From: Cyclina sinensis
Lineage: Eukaryota > Mollusca > Bivalvia > Venerida > Veneridae
Reading direction: 5' to 3'
NCBI GenBank assembly: GCA_012932295.1
Contig: JAAONU010000016.1
Span: forward strand, 46,779,241-46,843,240
Length of the DNA stretch: 64,000 nt
Shown here piece by piece: positions 48,701-59,919 of the stretch; the stretch's first letter is position 1; every line of letters begins with the position of its first letter. Below the pieces are notes generated by a model. The model was given only the letters and a program-made list of their open reading frames with translations, searched no databases and was not told the DNA's origin. The position numbers and the translations under genes are program-made.

Positions 48701-51253
48701 ATCAAAAATCTGATCAGGATCCACACAGTTTTGCTTTATAACCCTTGAAGTGATGACTTTAATACCTTTGCAACTGATGTGGACTCAGATCAGATGGCAT
48801 GCAGTTGTGCCAACTGATCAGGGCTTGCACTGCTAGCTCCTTGGACACTAGAACCTTACCTACTGCTTGAACAGTAAGAAATGTAGTTCTTGATCATTTG
48901 GCATGGTGGTGTCTGAGACCGAACTGATCTGGGTCTACAATGGCTGCAAAAGTGAAATATATTCTTGTCAAGCACTTTAAGGGTGAATTAATGTACGTGA
49001 ACTCAATCTGTCTGAAGTAGTAATTTCCAAGTTCTATTAACCCTTTGTATGCAGGGTAGTTTTGTCTTCTGCTGAAAATTTCTGCTTGTTTTAAATTTTA
49101 AAGAAATATTAATACCTGAATTTCAAACAGCTTGGAACCTGACCAGACACCAAGTTACTTGGACTCTGGTTTGGTTCCACGCTGTTTGCATTGGCCAGTC
49201 CTATCTGCACCTTACCATGCTATTAAGAGTTGAATTCAACTGCAGGGATTTACAGGATCTCGGGAGGATTCCCAAAGATATGTTTTCCTGCGTGGTTTGT
49301 ACCAGTATATCGGTATATGTTATTAAATATTTGTATTTTGGATAGATGTATCGACTTCAAATATACAAATCTTTGGAGTTGAAAGATTTTCATGCTTATT
49401 TTAAAAATGATTCTTATTTCTGACTGTCTTTTAGTATTTTAAAAATCTATCAAGAAATGCCAAGAAACTATTATTAAAAATGCTAGTTTGTCTTTTGCCT
49501 ATGACCTTGACTTTTGACTGGTTCCATCTGTGGCAATTTAATAGCCATATGAAATGGCTCACTGGTTGGGCGTCTCCTGAATGTAAGCAATTGGTTAGAT
49601 TGCAAGATGAATACCTGAGTTATGTAATTGCCCTCATCATCAACAGTTGATTTGTGGAATCTAAGATCTCTGGCTATTAAATTCCCAATCAATAAAGATC
49701 TTTTGAAAGCACAGACATCAAACAAAATACAGAAAATAGCAGACTGTTTTATTGAGTCTGTTCATGGGCAGTATAAATTAAAAATGCAACACCACCAATG
49801 ACCCCTAGCACCAGCTTAAGCGGTATTCTATTTTCACAATTGACTAAAATCAATGATCCTGAAAGCCACCACACAGCTCTTGACAACCGCTGATGTAAAT
49901 ATAAATTCCAAATCAATGAAGACCTTTCGAAAACTTTGGGTTTTTAAAGTAAAAACTATCGGTCATATTATTATAAATGTACATTTGTACGAGGCCATGC
50001 AAAGACACCAGACAAATTAGATAGAAAATCTTGTTAGATGTATGGTCTGTTGGGTTGGCTTGGATTCAGCATTTCTTTCCTATCCATTCACATCAAACAA
50101 GTTGCGGTCCACAACATTTTTTGATATAACACAGAATTATCCACATCACGAATTTTTGAAACAAGGAGAATGATACTACAAAAAAATACCTCTTCTTTTT
50201 TGGAAGAACTTTTGGACCCGCCATCATCAGATTGAAAGCATTAAGTACTTCTCTTCCTGAAGATTTTTCTGGCTCATCATGCTCGGTTTCTTTGGGCACA
50301 TTGCTACATTTTAGGTATATAGTTTTAATTTGAAAGTCTTTCAGATCGCCAAATCTTGTGCACTTGTTCACATCAAAAAATTCTTTGGCGTTGTCACCAA
50401 CAGATGTCTGTAAAAAAAAATGGATACTACATTTAATATTAATCCAGACCACTGGTTTCCCATATGGGCAAGCCACTCTAGGGGTTGATGTCTAGTGTCA
50501 ATGGTCTGCATACCCAATATTAAAGATGGTTTCGATAGTGAAAAAAAAAATAATTGCACACTTCTAGTTGCACCCCGCCCCCCCCCCCCCCAGTCCCAAT
50601 TTACAGGTTCAGGGTATTATATTTTGTGTGAAAACAAAACCACCGTACTCACCCAGTAATACAGGGACAATGAAAAAGTAAAACCACAGCCCACTTACCC
50701 AGCACTGCCCTGGACCATGGGGGTGAGTTTGGGAGTGATCACAAATGACTAGTGCATAAAAGGGCTCATTTATTTCTCAGAAGGGAATACATCTTTTTCT
50801 GCATGCTATAAAAACAATACAAATTTAATACAACCCAATGTTTCCCTGGGCACATTTTTAAATTTTGGTTGTCCAGGTCTAAACAGTGTGTGGTGGGGGA
50901 GGGTGGCTTTCCACTGAGCTTATACTTTCTAAAGGGATGAACTTGAGGGGAATAGTACCTTTACCTGACTCATTTTTATTTTATTTATATGAAACCATCA
51001 CACGATAAAACGAGCATTCGTTAAATATCGGTACAATTTCTTACCATTTTACTTTGGTTCTACTTACTGCGCATTTCGCTTGAATTCCGTCGATGGGGCG
51101 TCCATGCACCTCGCTGAATATTTCTTCGATGATAACCCCATGGTTAACCACTCTTATTTCAGACCGCCCCCCTTGGTGCTGGCATTTTTCTAGCTTAACT
51201 GCATCGAGACTCGATGGTTGGAGTGTTGCAGATGCGGCTTCAGAGGCTGCCAT
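45796..51253 (-). pseudogene. DDE transposase-like gene, four exons, three in-frame amber codons and a frameshift
   Basis: Exons: 51068-51253 (MAASEAASATLQPSSL...), 50190-50407, 49563-49699 and 45796-48616, with GT-AG junctions in matched phase, about 1,120 codons. The last exon holds a plausible DDE triad: first Asp in LLMCCDDKAKVPIGDPG, second in KFSDGGTDQRNTLES, Glu in NSWVNPAERIMS. A cysteine-rich C-terminus follows (ECCECRKPR, DYCCGDH, then YCPCQGISC, CCNCGG and CSEC in the shifted frame), suggesting zinc binding. The long frame is broken by TAG at 48363-48365, 47976-47978 and 47280-47282, with homology-like text continuing in the same frame each time, and by one frameshift near 46000-46030. 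From memory, similar large proteins are widespread in cnidarian and mollusc genomes as unnamed transposon products; I cannot assign a superfamily. No terminal inverted repeats flank it. The third exon is uncertain because it looks repeat-derived. Confidence 0.78.
48660..49480. repeat. Repeat-like intron of the transposase-like gene
   Basis: Intronic DNA with alternating motifs such as TGTGGACCCAGATTAGACTG and ACTGATCTGGGTCTACAATG that look like a dispersed bivalve repeat. It includes an imperfect palindrome at 49130-49190 (AACAGCTTGGAACC ... GGTTCCACGCTGTT). No exon seen. Confidence 0.4.
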
Positions 51254-52468
51254 TTTATCGAGTTACCATTAGCAACGTATTATTCACGAACGAATAATAA
51301 CATCGGCACCGGAACGTCTATTGAAAAATATCGTTGTCGGATCATCAATCCATCAAACAAAATTGCGGTCGGGGGTAAAAAAAAACGATCGGACGGGTAA
51401 CCCGAAACAGAAGTATTTTTTTTAGGCCTAAAAGTGCCAAATAAAAATATTAGATTTCCATCAGTAATTTGATTTACATGTAATACACAAGAAATAGAAT
51501 CAAACACTGGCTGTTGTTACAAATGGGAATATCTGGCTCTTGGGTAATTGTAAACAGTAGTCCAACTAATTGTACGCAAGTGAAGATATTGTGTAATTTT
51601 TTGTATGGGTAAATATCTCTTCTCCGCCAATATATAAAAACAGTTTTTGGCACAAAAAGTGATCACATGCATAAGTTGCAGGGTCTGAAATTTTGTACAG
51701 CAAAGGCGGGATTCCACACATGGAAGTCAGGTGTTCTACCAACTGCTCTACCAGGGCTGGTGATAGTACTTAACTGTATCACGGATACTGGTCCTGTGAC
51801 ATATGAAAGGTGTACAATACACATTAAAAACTGACGCCTTTTCAGTGTTCCTAAAATGAAAATGGCAGTGAAAATAGCAAGGCTAAAGATTTTAGGGTGT
51901 GTCTCTATTTTATTATAGCTAGATCTATTTTCACTTCAATCTGAATTTCAGATTTTCTGCCACTAGTAGATCTACATAAATCCTCAGATTCCTAATGCCA
52001 TTGATCTAAATATTTTAAACAAAATAACTCGTTTAATTACTATTAATTAAAATCAAAATACCTTCCTTTTCCCTCAGCTTATTACTCATAAACTATAATT
52101 TCTAAATTTATTAATGTTTTGATCACTTACACTCGCTGGACGCTTGCAAAATGATTGTGGTTTCGTCATCATGTTTACTCGAACCAGAGCCTATTCGATC
52201 TGTAGTCTGGTTCCCAGCTTCTATTGTAAACAAATAGACAAAGGGCAGGTAATCCAGACTATTCGATCTGTCGATATTTACTGCATCACACCCTTATCGT
52301 GTATTTTGTACACTATGTGTCAGAGGTAGAAAATAAATCAATTAAAAGATGAGATATTCAGTAAAGAGGTTAAAAACAGCCTATCCACTCTGAAATCCTG
52401 GTTACCCTTTGTTTAAACTGGTCCAGGATTGGTGCATGTGCAATGTAAGCTGGCAAAGAATTCCAAAG
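51254..52468. other. Upstream region of the transposase-like gene
   Basis: Contains a truncated MITE copy at 51559-51635 and a tRNA-like minus-strand A-box remnant at 51725-51755. No gene supported. The short plus-strand ORF at 52144-52329 has no signature. Confidence 0.4.
51559..51635 (+). mobile_element. Partial copy of the 10-bp-duplication MITE family
   Basis: TAGTCCAACTAATTGTACGC, AAGATATTGTGTAATTTTTT and GTATGGGT match the left half of 44710-44832. Similarity ends after about 75 bases and no right end with a matching duplication was found, so it is truncated or belongs to a longer relative. Confidence 0.7.
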
Positions 52469-54451
52469 GGCTTACAGTCAAAACGGCCTCAGGTTAAAAC
52501 GGCCTCAGGTTAAAACGGCCTCATTTTGGTTAAAACGGCCTCACTTTCAGAAAATGTATTGGTCAAAACGGCCTCATTATTTATTTTCAGTAGATGAACC
52601 ATCATTTAATTAGAATTTTTAAATTATGTTATTAGATAATTATTTCTTGTTTTCTTATGTTGAGGATAAAATTTATATTACATATTTTGAGATCGACTGT
52701 AAAGATATGAATAAGATGATATTAAGGGTTTTACGAGAAAAGTAGTTAATAAGGTGAGAATGTCATAAGTTGTATTTATTGATTTTATTTTAAATAAAAA
52801 TACATAAACATGAAACGTAACAGATATTTAGTAATCAACAGTGTACCAATTTAATTCCTAATTAAAATAGCATAGACTAGCTATTCTAAATTTTGATTCT
52901 GGAATACTGTCTAGATATGCTTTAAAATTGACTGAATGTTTCAAAAGACTTTATGTATATAAGACCGTTCCCTTAGTTTTAACAGTTTTAATCAGTACTC
53001 AATCAATATAAACGCGCTGGTACTGTTTTATGACACATTTAATAAACGATGTCCAATCAACACCTTTATAAATGACATGATTATATGAGTAATACAAACT
53101 AAGTACAGAAAAATACAATATCAATCAACACCTATATAAATGACAAGATTATTTGATTAACTCCACAATAGCTTCACCAAAAATATATATATATACACAT
53201 AACTCCACGGAGCAAAGTGGACAAATACTATTTACATGTAATTAAATTTCAGTTGCCAGTTCCATTAGTAGTATTTATTTTAACTGTTTTGTTGTTGTTT
53301 TTTGTTTTTTTTTTCAAATTAATTTTAAAATCACTCTTAACTTAGTCTACGACGATATATTTAAATCAAGGAAGGGGTTTTCTCTCTTTGTTTTTAAATG
53401 TTTTATATTAGCATATATTTTCCTTTTTTAAAAGAACCAGTAATAATTTATAATACATCAATTTTTTTACTATCAGATGAAAGCAGAGGAACTCCATTTA
53501 CGTTCTTTTCTTGTGTTGTTAGCGTTTTCTGACTTTGATCTTTATCTATATCCCGAGCGACCTGAAATTTTTTAATAACGTATCCTTGCAATAATATTCT
53601 GTCTTAACGGTATAACATGTTCTGTGTTGCCATCTGTCACAGGAGTCACAGAAATGGCTTCTTGTCGGTCCCTTACATGAACACCACGTTCAATACAAAT
53701 GTCCATTGTAAAAAAAGAAACACAAAATAATCAAAGTCCAAAACAAGAAAATAGTCCACATATATGAAAACAAACGCTATAAAATTAATCCATTTTTTTC
53801 ACAAATAAACAAATCACAAAATTCCCCTATAAACAATATGCATCTACATGAATTTGATATAAAAATTACGGAATTGTACGTAAAGATTAAACAAAAGGTA
53901 TGAAAACATATGATAATTCACGTCTACATATCTACGATTTTTACTCATTTTTGTATCATCTTATTCTTTAACAAATCTTTATATCTAGTTCAGACACAGA
54001 CCGCCTTTTTATCTTTTGTTTGATCATTCCGACGTATCAATTAAAGACATACTTCTATTATCACTTTAAGTTATTTTGATCCCATTAATCAAATAGTAAT
54101 TATCACTCTCAATTGTTTTTCACCTTATCCCGCTAATATCTAGTAATCTCCAATATTAATCCAAATAAACAACATTTTATTATTTATAAGCAAATTAATA
54201 GCGTGTGTTTTCAAAAAGCGAAGTCCTTTCATAGTTTACTAAAAAATAAAATCAAGATTATTTAGAACATTTCAATTAAAAGTGAGGCCGTTTTAACCAA
54301 AACTGCGGCCGTTTTGACCAAAAGTGAGGCCGTTTTAACCAGTTAATAAAAAATTGAGGCCGTTTTGACCAAAAAGTGAGGCCGTTTCAACCAAAATGAG
54401 GCCGTTTTAACCTGAGGCCGTTTTTACCTGAGGCCGTTTTGACTAGCACCC
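52469..54451. mobile_element. 1,983-bp DNA transposon with 8-bp target duplication and iterated terminal motifs
   Basis: Flanked by exact 8-bp direct repeats TTCCAAAG (52461-52468 and 54452-54459). The ends read GGCTTACAGTCAAAACGG and, inverted, GGGTGCTAGTCAAAACGG. Just inside, the motif AAAACGGCCTCA occurs five times on the left (52476-52580) and about eight times inverted on the right (54285-54445), spaced by GG(T/C) or short A/T linkers. The interior is AT-rich with only short coding remnants on the minus strand. An 8-bp duplication is typical of hAT and some other superfamilies; the iterated motifs look like clustered transposase-binding sites. Superfamily assignment is inference. Confidence 0.85.
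53448..53706 (-). pseudogene. Coding remnant inside the 1,983-bp transposon
   Basis: A minus-strand ATG at 53706 opens a 44-codon frame (MDICIERGVHVRDRQEAISV, then PVTDGNTEHVIPLRQNIIAR). A second frame overlapping its end continues with VARDIDKDQSQKTLTTQEKN and GVPLLSSDSKKIDVL, then stops at 53448. The two frames could be joined by a frameshift or a spliced acceptor (TTTCAG|GTCGCT). The composition looks protein-coding, and the segment may be the C-terminal part of the element's former protein. I do not recognise the family. Confidence 0.4.
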
Positions 54452-54483
54452 TTCCAAAGTATGATGGTAGCTAGGTAAAGAGA

Positions 54484-54628
54484 TAGTCAAAATAATTCAA
54501 GTGACGTCTTGAGCAAATTCTGAGATATTTTTGTTATGGGTCAGAATCTCGCTAAAAAAGCGGAGGCGAGATATTGACCCATGCAAAAATTACACAATAT
54601 CTCGACTTGCGTACAATTAATTGGACTA
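54484..54628. mobile_element. 145-bp MITE with 10-bp target duplication, copy 2 (inverted)
   Basis: Starts TAGTCAAAATAATTCAAG and ends TTAATTGGACTA. It is flanked by GGTAAAGAGA (54474-54483) and GGTAAAAAGA (54629-54638), a 10-bp duplication with one mismatch. It is the reverse-complement relative of 44710-44832. It lies only 32 bases to the right of the 1,983-bp element's end. Confidence 0.85.
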
Positions 54629-55300
54629 GGTAAAAAGATAACTGGATAATAATTATACGGAGTATAGATTTGTATAAAGGAAAGAGAATGCATGTGTCTA
54701 GAGTGCCGGGTAGGAGATAGAATGTAAGAAGGCATTTGTACTGCAACCAGGTCGTGAACAACTTGATTTTGTAAAACACCAGCAGCCTGGCTTCAGAACT
54801 TCTGTTTCTAAGGGAATGCCACATTTACTGTCCTAAAATACGTGTGGCACTTCTATAAGGGGAATAATCGCTGGTGACCAATCCAGCAGCTGTACGCTGT
54901 ACCATCTCGATCCTTTGGATGTTGTGCTGTGTATGCGGGCTCCACACTGAGCTTCTGTTCTCAAGTTGTGCCCTTTGACTATTTTAATCTAGGTAAACGT
55001 TTTGAATTACAATTTTAAAAGCAATTACAATATCAACTTCTTCAAGGACAGAAATAAAAGATGAATCCTGTGTCCTACTTCTGTATGTCAAGAAAAACTC
55101 CATTTCCTATTATTTACACTGTGGGTCTTTTTATAAAGTTTATTCCATGCGGAAATATGTTTGTCTAATACTTAGAAAAAGATGATCAATTCTAAGTAAA
55201 GATAAAAAAGATGAAGATACTGTACCTGTTCCAGTCTCGGACCATAGTTGTTGGAGTAGTCCTATTTGGAACAATTTAACTTTATCTGGTTTCGATATTT

Positions 55301-55306
55301 TTATTT
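55301..55306 (-). promoter_or_regulatory. Candidate poly(A) signal of the BTB gene
   Basis: AATAAA on the minus strand about 160 bases beyond the stop codon of the BTB-BACK gene. The distance is reasonable for a short 3' UTR; AATAAA also occurs by chance in DNA this AT-rich. Confidence 0.4.
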
Positions 55307-55465
55307 CATTTAGCACATGTTAACACAACTAACAAATAAAAAATAACAGTAAGCAAGTTCATTAACAATACCGCATAACAAAGCCAGAAATGAATAACAA
55401 TAATTCAACAATGTTAAATCAGTATATTTAGAGCTGTGTGTTTCCTGACTGAATAGGTGATGTCA

Positions 55466-57473
55466 TTAGACCAGAGTTTCTCCAAGATTGGTGAGAGTAC
55501 GTTTGTCTAATACAGAATAGATCTGAAAAAGAAGAAAAAGGAGATATGAAAGCTACAATTTGTATAAAAATATGCATGGATTTAATTTTTCCCTTCTATC
55601 TAGAGAAAGCTATCATGGGCTTCAAAGCTAAATTCAGTTAAATAAAAAGAAAAATATTCCACAGAAAAAAAAAAAAAGTTCACGATTACTACAGTTTTAA
55701 CAGTGCCCTCATAAATATAGCTAGCTTTTATGGCGATGTAGCGAAGTGTATGCCTTGGGACCGAGATACTTGAGTGTTAATAGTATTTTACACTTACAAT
55801 TTTATTATAAAAGGAATACAATCTTATATGACTGTACACCTTCCACCAAAAATGGTGTCTAACTGCAGAATAGTGAGGCATAAAAATGTGAAAGTTTACC
55901 TTTTCAAACAAAGTACTCGTGGCTTTGTGCTGACTGTAGCATCTTGTAGAGAAGAGAAGTTTTTCAGCTCGCCCCGCCTGGATACATCTCTCGACGAAAT
56001 CCAGACACGCCTGACTCAAGTCCAATAACTCAAAATGTGAGGCAGCGCAAAACAACCCTGAAAAGTAGAGAGAAACCAATATGAAAAACTACATTTATAA
56101 GTAAAGTGTTTCCGGTTCACACCATGGTGTTCATATAGACATTTTGGCGGTGACGTCTTCATTACATGCATGATGTTTAAATGTTAATTATTTCAAAAGA
56201 TGACTTTCGTAGTAATACTGTTCAGGACATGCCACACTGACAAAATACTTCAGTCTTGGGAATAATAGTTAGCTAGTTACTTTGTTGGGAGTTCAGGAAA
56301 CATAATTATTTTATTTCTTACCTGCTACCGTATCTTCAGTAATGTTGACGCTTCCGCAGTGAATAAACTGAACCAGCAATCGGAACACATCGGAGTCATA
56401 CTTCTTCACCGGAATGAGAAGTCTCTGCGATAAAGTCCGACCAATTCCAATTGACTCAGTCTTCGATTTCTTGTTCTTTTTAGTGTTCTTTTTCTCATCG
56501 ACAGCTTTCATTGACATGTGTTTCAGTATAAGTTGGTACATAACACTGAAAAAGAAGAAAATATTATCATAGAAATAGGCTGACAGAATAGAAAGGAATT
56601 TCCAAGTTATGATATAAAATTTGGAATATACTATTTGGTAATCGAACAGAAGGCCTCACTCCGTAACATTCAATTTGTTTTATATATTCATTTAGACATG
56701 CTGAGTGTATCATGCAATACTTTTAACGTATTCATTTTTTTTGGTATTATTTATTTAGAATAAAGAAACTTACCGACTTCGAGTACCCATAATTGCACGA
56801 ACACCATGCACGGGTATTTCGCGAGGTCCGACAACAAACGTGACATCACACATCTCTGGAATTGACAGAATAAGCTTCAGATGTTCTGAAAGCGCATGCA
56901 TATTTTGAAATTTCATCACTTCCTCTTTTTCGTCCACTGGCAGGAAGTTGTGGCGACTGTCGTCTGGTACACTGTCACGTGATTCGAACGAAGAAACAGA
57001 ATCCACGTCGGAAATTTCCGTCGAATCATATCCTGACGAAGAATCTGTGAAATGGAAATGTGACAGTTTTAATAATTTCACATTAATTTAGTGATTTCTT
57101 TGCCAATATCGACATTAATTCTTCTGCGATTTCGGTCGATAATGTGCCGAAACTTAAATTAGTAAATACATGTAGTTTTCAGATTTTTAAAAAAGATTTG
57201 TTTTTTTCATTTAAGACTATTGTTTAACCGAAAATTGAATATCAGCTTAATACTGTTTCAATCACAAGGACAGATAATAATAAAGAAAAAAAAAAAACAG
57301 ATTTGATAGTAATTTTCACTTCTTAATAAAACGTTCATTATTGTTGTTGTTTACAGTAAAATGTATAATTCCTTACCGTCATTATCATATGAAACAAAAG
57401 ATGTGCCGGCAAAAGTATCTGTGTCAGCATTAGAATCTCCCATCAGAGGCAGTGTTGTAAAGGAGGAATTCAT
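55466..57473 (-). CDS. BTB-BACK domain protein, serine-enriched protein (gprs)-like
   Basis: Five exons, 57377-57473, 56774-57044, 56322-56545, 55900-56057 and 55466-55522, with GT-AG sites in matching phase, give 268 residues. Residues 33-75 are Ser/Asp-rich. The BTB fold begins near residue 100 (MCDVTFVVGPREIPVHGVRA, then TRSRVMYQLIL). It is split by a lysine-rich insert (EKKNTKKNKKSKTES) and resumes at YDSDVFRLLVQFIHCGSV. A BACK-like helical part follows (LFCAASHFELLDLSQACLDF, LFSTRCYSQHKATSTLFEK), and the protein ends LGETLV. Arrangement and motifs resemble the BTB region of insect serine-enriched protein; BTB-BACK proteins commonly act as cullin-3 adaptors. The family's usual long C-terminus is absent, so either a shorter paralogue or an alternative last exon is possible. 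An acceptor-like CGCAG lies directly before the ATG, so the 5' UTR may be split. Confidence 0.85.
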
Positions 57474-59919
57474 TCTGCGAAGTAACATAAGATTATATAT
57501 TACTGAATATTAGAGCAATGTTGTTTGAATGTACAAGCCTAACTGGAGTAAATGAATACAATGACAGACTTGCTTGCTTTAAGTATCTTGGTGAGGCTGT
57601 CGGCTTGTCTTGACCACATTTTGCGATTTTGACAGAGCAAATCTTGTTGATGCCATGTCCAATCACTCGAAAGTTGACACGTGACTATACAACTAATTCT
57701 TCTAACTGATATTCTTATTTTGCGTAACTGACCCGTATAAGCTTGGTAATTATAACTGTTAACGGTACTAAGTTTGGTTGCTTATTTGTCACACCTTTCA
57801 TACAATAAAATATTCTTAATTTAAATACTAATATTTTCGCACCTCTGCCATGTTGTTCTTAAAGATATACTATGCCCATCTTTGCATAAAATATTTTTAT
57901 TGCAGAAATTAATTGAAATCTAGGAAATTCTTACTGAATATGTCTAATAAGGCTACTAGAATACACATAATATATGGGAAGTTGCATTCCCTATTACAGG
58001 TCATGTTATGTTGTTACTTTCTTAAAATAACTGCGAGTTTTATTTAAATGACAATATGCATTCATACTGTATTTACCTATAGTGTGTAGAGTTTTAAACG
58101 TAACATATCTAATCTGTGTGGACTCAAAACATGTTTATTTTATATTTACCTCGAAAAGGTGTAGTAGCTATTTGTATGTAAAACTTGAGCATTATATATC
58201 TTTAATTAAAGGGACATAATCAATGATTCACCAATAGTATAGTACAGACACCTTGAAATTAGGTAATAATTCATTCAATATCATTCATATTAACATGATA
58301 TGAAAGAAAACGGAAATGCTCTGAAGTTAGGAGTATAAATTTTATTCCACATAATATAGAAGAACTTCCGTGCCTGACTTTGGAAAAGACTAATGAAACC
58401 ACGGGTATGAAACTCCTATCGAGCAGGGCCTCAATTAAGGCCCGGTATCAAGATAAAGAATTTGTCTGGATAAAAAAACAACATACAGGAAATATATTCA
58501 TTCTTGTAAAGACAAAAAAATAAATGAATACAACTATGATTGGCAATTAAGATTTTTTTCCAAAATAGCATTGCATGCATTCTGTACGATGACTTTGTCT
58601 TACACACATTTTCTCCGATTGGGCTAAGTAGGCATAATTTTGTGGAGCGGTCAGTCGTAAGATCTGGACTATTTTCTCCGGTCGAACATAAACATTTGGA
58701 TATAACTGAATATCACTCCAGTTATCGTTACATCTGATGATATGAGATTTGGATTGGTCCCTGTTTTTTGGCTTTGTTCTGACAATATCTATTGAAAACA
58801 TAACTGAACTCAAAGCGGTTTCATTTGCCACGATACATCTTTTGTTTTTATGACTAAACAATAAAATTGCATTGCTTTGGTTCAAGAAACATTTCAAGAT
58901 ATTTGAACCGCAAGTTTACTTCACTTGATAGAGTATACATTATCTATTTTTTATCTGAACTTAAGAGAATAGTTCAATTTTATACGAAGGCGCCTTCTTA
59001 GAAAGGCCATAGTTATAAAAGTAAAATATTAAAAATAAAAAAGAAGCCACCCACCCCGATGTGGTTCACTCGGTGTTATTTTTTATTGTTCTAATTTATA
59101 CTAATTTATTTTAGCTAGATTGCAAGACACTACCCCAGACGGAACCAATCACTTGAGAGAAGTTGATTTCATTGAGTTTTTACATTATTATTATAAATAA
59201 TGGTATGATTGCACATGCTGTCTGGTAAACTATATTCTGTGAGTACATTAATTATGCAACACTGATGCACACTGTTGTATTGAATATATTGTGGTGTGTT
59301 TGTTTCCACTGTTGATTGGCCAAAAGCATTTGTAATGACGATTTTGCTTATAAAGATTTGTTGTTGTATTTATTCAGTCTGGCTTCAGTCCACTGCCATA
59401 TATTTGTCTGGATCATATGTAAAAGGCCCTAGGCAGTAAGTAGGTGATTACACCGTTCTCAATATATAAAGCGCTTAAAGAATATTAGTATCGATATCCA
59501 CGACAAGCGGACATGATACTGGCAGCACTAAAGCCGTGTTTCAATATCTTCATGATAAGGGACTGAACGCTACCCCTGATTTGCCAACCGTCGGTCATAG
59601 ACACTAAGAAAAATCGATTAAATCTCGGAAACCTGCGACGGACCAATTTCTGACATAAAATAATTTATCAATTCAATTCAACTAAATTCAATTTGGTTCG
59701 GTTCGGTTCAATTCAGTTCAATTCAATTCTCGATAATTAATTAGCGAAAGAAGAATGGATGGAAAGGAAGAATAAGATTTGAATGAACAAACAAATGGGA
59801 TAACAAATGATCAAGAACAAACAAAATGAAAATAAGAAAGAAATAACAAAAAATAATGAAGAAAAAAAAACTATAAAAAACTTAGTATATATATAAATTT
59901 ATTTATTTTTTTGCTGCAG
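57474..59919. other. Intergenic DNA, no supported gene
   Basis: AT-rich. The longest frame is a 116-codon minus ORF at 58547-58897 (starts MKCFLNQSNAILLFSHKNKR) without recognisable domains or splice context. Upstream plus-strand exons for the 59920 exon were sought here without success. 59690-59735 is a TTCGGTTCGGTTCAATTCAG microsatellite. Confidence 0.4.
58547..58897 (-). CDS. Hypothetical 116-codon ORF, weak
   Basis: Uninterrupted frame longer than expected for this base composition, but with no domain, signal peptide, repeat or neighbour that supports function. It is listed only because of its length; chance occurrence is the most likely explanation. Confidence 0.12.
   Translation of the reverse strand: MKCFLNQSNAILLFSHKNKRCIVANETALSSVMFSIDIVRTKPKNRDQSKSHIIRCNDNWSDIQLYPNVYVRPEKIVQILRLTAPQNYAYLAQSEKMCVRQSHRTECMQCYFGKKS

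Noticed and set aside
51559..54628. A single 3.1-kb composite transposon bounded by inverted MITE ends
   Set aside because: The right copy is a complete MITE with its own 10-bp duplication and the left copy is a truncated fragment, so the inverted arrangement is coincidental; the real element in between has its own boundaries at 52469 and 54451.
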